Position numbers and translations under genes: made by a program
In this document: positions 59,713-64,000 of the stretch, piece after piece
How the letters are laid out: every line of letters starts with the position of its first letter
Position numbering within the stretch: position 1 is the first letter of the stretch
Notes under the pieces: model-generated
Told to the model about the DNA's origin: nothing
The model's input: only the letters and a program-made list of their open reading frames with translations
Database searches by the model: none
DNA from: Erythrocercus mccallii
Taxonomy: Eukaryota > Chordata > Aves > Passeriformes > Dicruridae
Length of the DNA stretch: 64,000 nucleotides
Assembly: GCA_013397435.1 (NCBI GenBank)
Contig: VZRG01002576.1
Coordinates: 1-64,000 of the forward strand
Direction: 5' to 3'

Positions 59713-61865
59713 ACCCTGGTAGGCAGCTAAACATCACACAGTGACTGACCCCACAGTGAGATGGGGAAAGAATTGGGAGGATAGAATTGACAAAACTCAT
59801 AGACTGAGATAAAACCAGTTCAACGTGCAAGCAAAGTAGAATAAAGAATTCATTCACTGCTTGCCATGGCCAGGAAGGTGTTCAGCCTTGCCCAGCAGAG
59901 CAGGGCTCCATCACACATAGCAGTGGCTTTTTCAATGCATTTTTCGGATCACATGCTGAGAAAAAGTTCAGTGATTTGCCGTGTTCACATCAGACTTTTC
60001 AGGATGAGGGTTGTTCTTTTTTCTATCAAAATAGGAATCAGGTAAAAAAAAATTGCATTCAAATATTCACTGAATTCATTAGCACACCTGTAGGTTGGCT
60101 TTCAAAGTGTTGAAATTCTGTTGGAATAAAAGAAACATCTACTACTCTTCGAATATTTACAAAGTACAAAGAGTTATGGCACATTTGTAGAAAGACTCAG
60201 GTGAGTTAACTGGAAACAAATAAAATATTTCCTTGTTTCAGTCTCTACCTAACCTACCTGTGTTCCTCTTTCTGGCTCTGTAGAAGGTAATTGTGCCTTG
60301 CTCTTAGAAAGCCCTGAGCTCTTTTGGCTCAGGTGATCTTGGAAGATTTCGGCCTGAGGCAGAGATCAGCTCGGGAAATTTAAAGAATGAACAAAGGGCA
60401 CTTATTTTACAAACTGTTAGTGAGGCAGCATTACCAGCCACACATAATTAGAAGTTGGGGTTTTTTTCTTTTTTTTTTGCCTTGCTGTGTTTGATTGCTT
60501 CTATTCTCTGTTCTGTAACATAGAGTAGCCATTATCAACAGACAGGGGATAGCATCTTTAAAACTACATTGTCTGCTTGAAAGGTCTATTAATTTCTTTT
60601 TACAAAAGCTATCAGCTTTTGGCTATTTTGTGTTGATTTTCAGAGTTTTGTTTCAATTCCCTTATGTCAACCACATTAGTTGTAAAGCTAATCTTGAAAG
60701 CAAGAATTGATAAAAGGTAATGAAAGTCAATTAATCCAGGTAGTTAAAAACCTACTCTATTAAAAGGCTTTTATCAGCAATATTTCTACAATTTCAAGAT
60801 TCAACAATTAAAATGTTTTTCCAGATTTGGTTTTTCCCTGAAAAATTACATATATAGGAATTCATAGAAAAAAAATGCTAGCCTTACTCAATTGTATACT
60901 ATGCTCTTTCTAAAGTAAAAATTAATTATGCAGAAATTTTAAATAGACTCTACTTTTAAATAGACTTTCAACAGACATTTTAAATGTACATTATAGTGAG
61001 CAAAATAATACCCCACAGATCAAATATGACTACTTATTTCCTGTGCAGTTTCTTGTAAATTCACTGAGACAGGAAAAATTCTGGATTAAATAAAACAAAA
61101 AATAATTTGGTTCAGATATTTTTAAAACTGGGAGAACCAAATATTAATGTGTGACCATCCTGAACTTGCCTTGGGAAACCAAACAGTCTTTAATGGAGTG
61201 AGAAGGAAAAAATCTTTATAGAAAAAACACAAGAAAATCTACTAAATTGAAAAAACACAAACTGAGGACTAGAATGACAGTTTTCAAATCTATCACCATG
61301 GTCAATATTAGTTTCAAAATTATTCCTAAAATATCTCATTATTAGACAACCATCTTTTTTTTTTATATTTTTAATTTGTTCATTTACGTTTGGCTTTAGA
61401 TGTCATGTTCATAATGAAATTGCCAGAGTGAGAAAATATTTAGCATCAGTTTTTTGCAGTTTTTAACTTCCATTTCACAATTTCAATTTTCAGGGGATCA
61501 GGCAAAAGAAAAGTTAAATTCACAAATATATCAATTGATGCTCACATTTTGAAATAGACAAAATGAATGGTGTGATCCCGATGAATGAGAAAAACCTGCA
61601 CCAATATTTCACAATTTGTCAGGCCATTATTGTCATTGACAAATGAAGGTTTTAGGATACATGGTTCTTCTAAGGTAAACTGCATAAGAGATGGTTTTCA
61701 TCCTGATATGACAAGCATCAAAATTTCTAGTGAGCACCATGGTATTTTTAACTCCTCCTAAATGAAATATGTCAGAAATAACATGGACAGAAGGCCCTTA
61801 AAGAGAGACAACACAGGCAGCCACATCTGAGCAGGATCCAGATCTCCAGATCTCAAGCTCACACT
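59713..61865. other. Single-copy non-coding stretch
   Basis: No gene or transposon was recognised. A poly(T) run lies near 60469-60478. Confidence 0.5.
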
Positions 61866-61935
61866 TGGCTATGACACCAGCTTGCTCTGGGACTTTGGGC
61901 AAGTCATCCTCAGCTCTTTTATTTTCAATTGTTCT
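61866..61935 (+). mobile_element. MIR-like SINE fragment (ancient)
   Basis: The segment GACACCAGCTTGCTCTGGGA, then CTTTGGGCAAGTCATCCTCA, then GCTCTTTTATTTTC follows the MIR core, which typically reads CTAGCTGTGTGACCTTGGGC, AAGTCACTTAACCTCTCTG and CTCAGTTTCC. The TTGGGCAAGTCA match is the strongest part. The fragment is diverged as expected of an ancient amniote SINE. The call was made by eye. Confidence 0.55.
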
Positions 61936-62548
61936 TGTCCACTTATATTGTAAATCGTCTCTTACAGCATTTCTACACTACTGAAATCAGAACATATGTA
62001 AATATCCAACACTGAAATGCATCTGACATCTCAGGAAATACATAACTCATTTATACAGTTTACTGAATCACTAAATCTGAATGTAAATCACAAATCCACA
62101 AGTTCACCACAATTATTTTTCTCAGTTTTGTGCTATCATCCTCAAAGAATGCATATGACGCATGCCTATAGTGGCACTGGGATTTATTTCAGTAGCTCTT
62201 TTTTATTTCAGTAGTTCTTAATGATCTTTTAAACTTGATTTATTACATAAGCATGTAATATGCTGTTTACAGAAGCAATGTATTTCCCACTAAATTTGGC
62301 TAAACTCCTTTGAGTATAATAGAAACTGAAGGAACATAGCACTTTGCAATTATGTAGCCCTTCTCTAGCCTGAAACCTGGAATAACCTTAGCAAGTCTTT
62401 CTGATTGTATCTGTTCTGCTGGGAGGGAACTAACATTGTGAAATGGAAGTTTTTGAAGTCTGTCTTATTTTTTATTATGTTGCTTGAACCAGGGATACAA
62501 AATATAAGTATATAACAGTAATCAGATTTAAAATCAGCAAAATATAGT
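61936..62548. other. Single-copy non-coding stretch
   Basis: No gene was recognised. TTTTATTTCAGTAG is repeated around 62200-62216 after ATTTATTTCAGTAG near 62181-62195, a small direct repeat. Confidence 0.45.
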
Positions 62549-62579
62549 GTGTATATATATATATAAAATATGTATATAC
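62549..62579. repeat. (TA)n-rich tract
   Basis: Alternating TA with short interruptions. Confidence 0.85.
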
Positions 62580-63595
62580 CCCATGAGGTTAAAAAAACCA
62601 CATAATTTATCCATTTACACTCACACATAAATATAAATAAAAGATACAAGTAGTAAGCAGACAATTAATTTACATTTTCCTCTGTTAACCATAGGGCTGC
62701 TCACCTCACAAATCATATTCCTGTGGGAAATGAAAGGTGCACTGCTGCCAGCATTTTGTAAGGAATAATGACACACTTTACTACCTGTAAGTGCTGACTG
62801 AGTGCTTCTGCTTTTCCTTCCCAAGGTGACTGTAACACAGATTGATGAAAGATTCGGTAGGACTCAAAGGTTAAAGATGCAGACCTGGAGCCAGAAGGCA
62901 GCCCTGACACTGATGGAATACAGTACGATGAGAGTAGCCACATTATTGTCCCATCCTCTGATAACCAGTGTAATATGAAAACTGACTAGAGGAGAAGGCA
63001 ACAAATTAAATCCATTAATCAAGCATATCTGTGCTAAACAGTTGCTCTGAAGAGACGAACAAATGAAAAATTTACTGTTTGTTTCTATGCTTGCTACCAT
63101 CAGAGAAAAAAAAATTATAAGGCTGTGGCTCAACTATTAGTTAAGTTTTTTCTTGAGAAAACTATTTATTGCTTTGTCAAAGAACAAATGAACCTCATTA
63201 GTGAGATTAGTTTCAGCTGATCATTTTGCATTAGGACAGTCTAATAATATACCCTTTAAAGGTACATTGAAGGAAATAACTTCAAAGAAACAGTCCATTC
63301 TGTTGTACTAGACTTAAATAAGAAATATATGATTTGCCACTAGCTAAAAGTCAAATTTTCTTCATATTGCCCTGGTAAAGTTGTTATTCTGTTGCCTGCA
63401 GTCAGCTGTTTGTCAGGTATTCACAATGGGGTCTCTCTAGTCAAGGGGTCTCACAATTCACTCACAAATCTCTTCTCTTGTAGTGCATTATCTGAAATCT
63501 GTTTAGTTCTTGAAACAACTCAAAACCCCTAAATAGGGATTGGTATGGGGGGGAGGGGCTTGGTGCATGTGTGTTTTTTTAATAAAATAAGATGA
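62580..63595. other. Single-copy non-coding stretch
   Basis: No gene is supported. Overlapping short minus-strand frames at 62621-63133 lack motifs. A GGGGGGGAGGGG run lies at about 63547-63558. Confidence 0.45.
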
Positions 63596-63844
63596 ACCTC
63601 AAGAAAATTCTTCCAAAAATTTCTGTTTATAAGGAAGGAAGATATATGGAAGTTCTCTAATCTAATCAGAGCAAAAGAGTACAGGCTGTTTTCATGTATT
63701 GCTCTGTCATCCTGCTGGAACCTTATCAAAGCAGTCCCTCCCCTTTGGAAAGAAGAGAAGCCAGATCTCTATGAACTGGAAGCCTTCAAGTCAATTTATG
63801 ACCTGGAGAAGGTCAGAGAAGTGCAGAAGGGGATGAGGGTTTGA
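63596..63844 (+). other. Open frame without ATG, possible exon or relic
   Basis: The plus-strand frame is open for 82 codons between a TGA at 63593-63595 and a TGA at 63842-63844, with no ATG until four codons before the stop. The last third is charged and looks helical (DLYELEAFKSIYDLEKVREV), unlike the low-complexity peptides elsewhere in the window. An AAG|GTCAGA donor-like site lies at about 63808-63816. No acceptor of quality was seen at the upstream edge and no family is recognised. It could be part of an exon, a decayed coding fragment or chance. The minus strand over 63529-63729 is also open. Confidence 0.15.
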
Positions 63845-64000
63845 ATTTCAGCATTTCTGCCGAAGTTTTTAATCTCTTTTTCAAAAAGGAAGCTCTTTAT
63901 GGTGAAAGCCTGTGGTTTGCAGCGGGCTCTCCTGCAGTGCTGGGTTCCTCATGATGTAAATGACTCCGCTGGGGAATTGAACTGAAATCATGAAGATAGA
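63845..64000. other. Window end, nothing recognised
   Basis: No feature was recognised in the last bases. Confidence 0.4.

Noticed and set aside
1..64000. Search by eye for tRNA genes, rRNA, CRISPR arrays, bacterial operons and riboswitches
   Set aside because: No cloverleaf with a GGTTCGAATCC-type arm, no regularly spaced repeats and no gene clusters were seen. The DNA is vertebrate in character.

Overview
The window reads as vertebrate nuclear DNA from a bird, or less likely another archosaur. The grounds are several 5'-truncated CR1 LINE copies with the ATTCTATG-type 3' tail, one solo retroviral LTR, two very old MIR-like SINE remnants, many T/G-rich and A/C-rich simple tracts, and AT-rich single-copy sequence in between. 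No prokaryotic gene order, operon, tRNA, rRNA or CRISPR array is visible. The organism call is inferred from repeat content only.

I found no protein-coding gene that I can name. The open frames are short and isolated. Most are chance frames, CR1 relics or translations of simple repeats, and several of the longer ones start at TTG or GTG rather than ATG. The best reading is intergenic sequence or the inside of a very long intron.

Layout: 1-2.5 kb, single-copy, with an exon-like stretch at 337-659. 2.5-3.3 kb, plus-strand CR1. 3.3-9.0 kb, single-copy with an old MIR fragment, simple tracts and small tandem duplications. 9.0-9.8 kb, minus-strand CR1. 9.8-27.7 kb, mostly single-copy with a CR1 tail, a CR1 fragment at 13.8-14.0 kb and a possible recursive-splice motif at 16.98 kb. 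27.7-27.9 kb, CR1 3' end. 27.9-42.6 kb, single-copy with an (AT)n tract and A/C and G/T tracts. 42.6-42.9 kb, a hexanucleotide array broken by a 60-N gap. 44.05-44.74 kb, a solo LTR in minus orientation with a perfect 4-bp target duplication. 45.3-45.6 kb and 47.2-47.5 kb, CR1 fragments. 47.5-64 kb, single-copy with a TATA/AATAAA pair at 55.1-55.2 kb, an exon-like open frame at 55.58-55.81 kb, a MIR-like fragment at 61.9 kb and an open frame at 63.6-63.84 kb.

Nothing here forms a multi-gene system. The items most worth following up are the solo LTR and its alternative R-region hairpins, the hexamer array that changes sequence across the gap, the recursive-splice motif, and the four splice-site-flanked or unusually open stretches.
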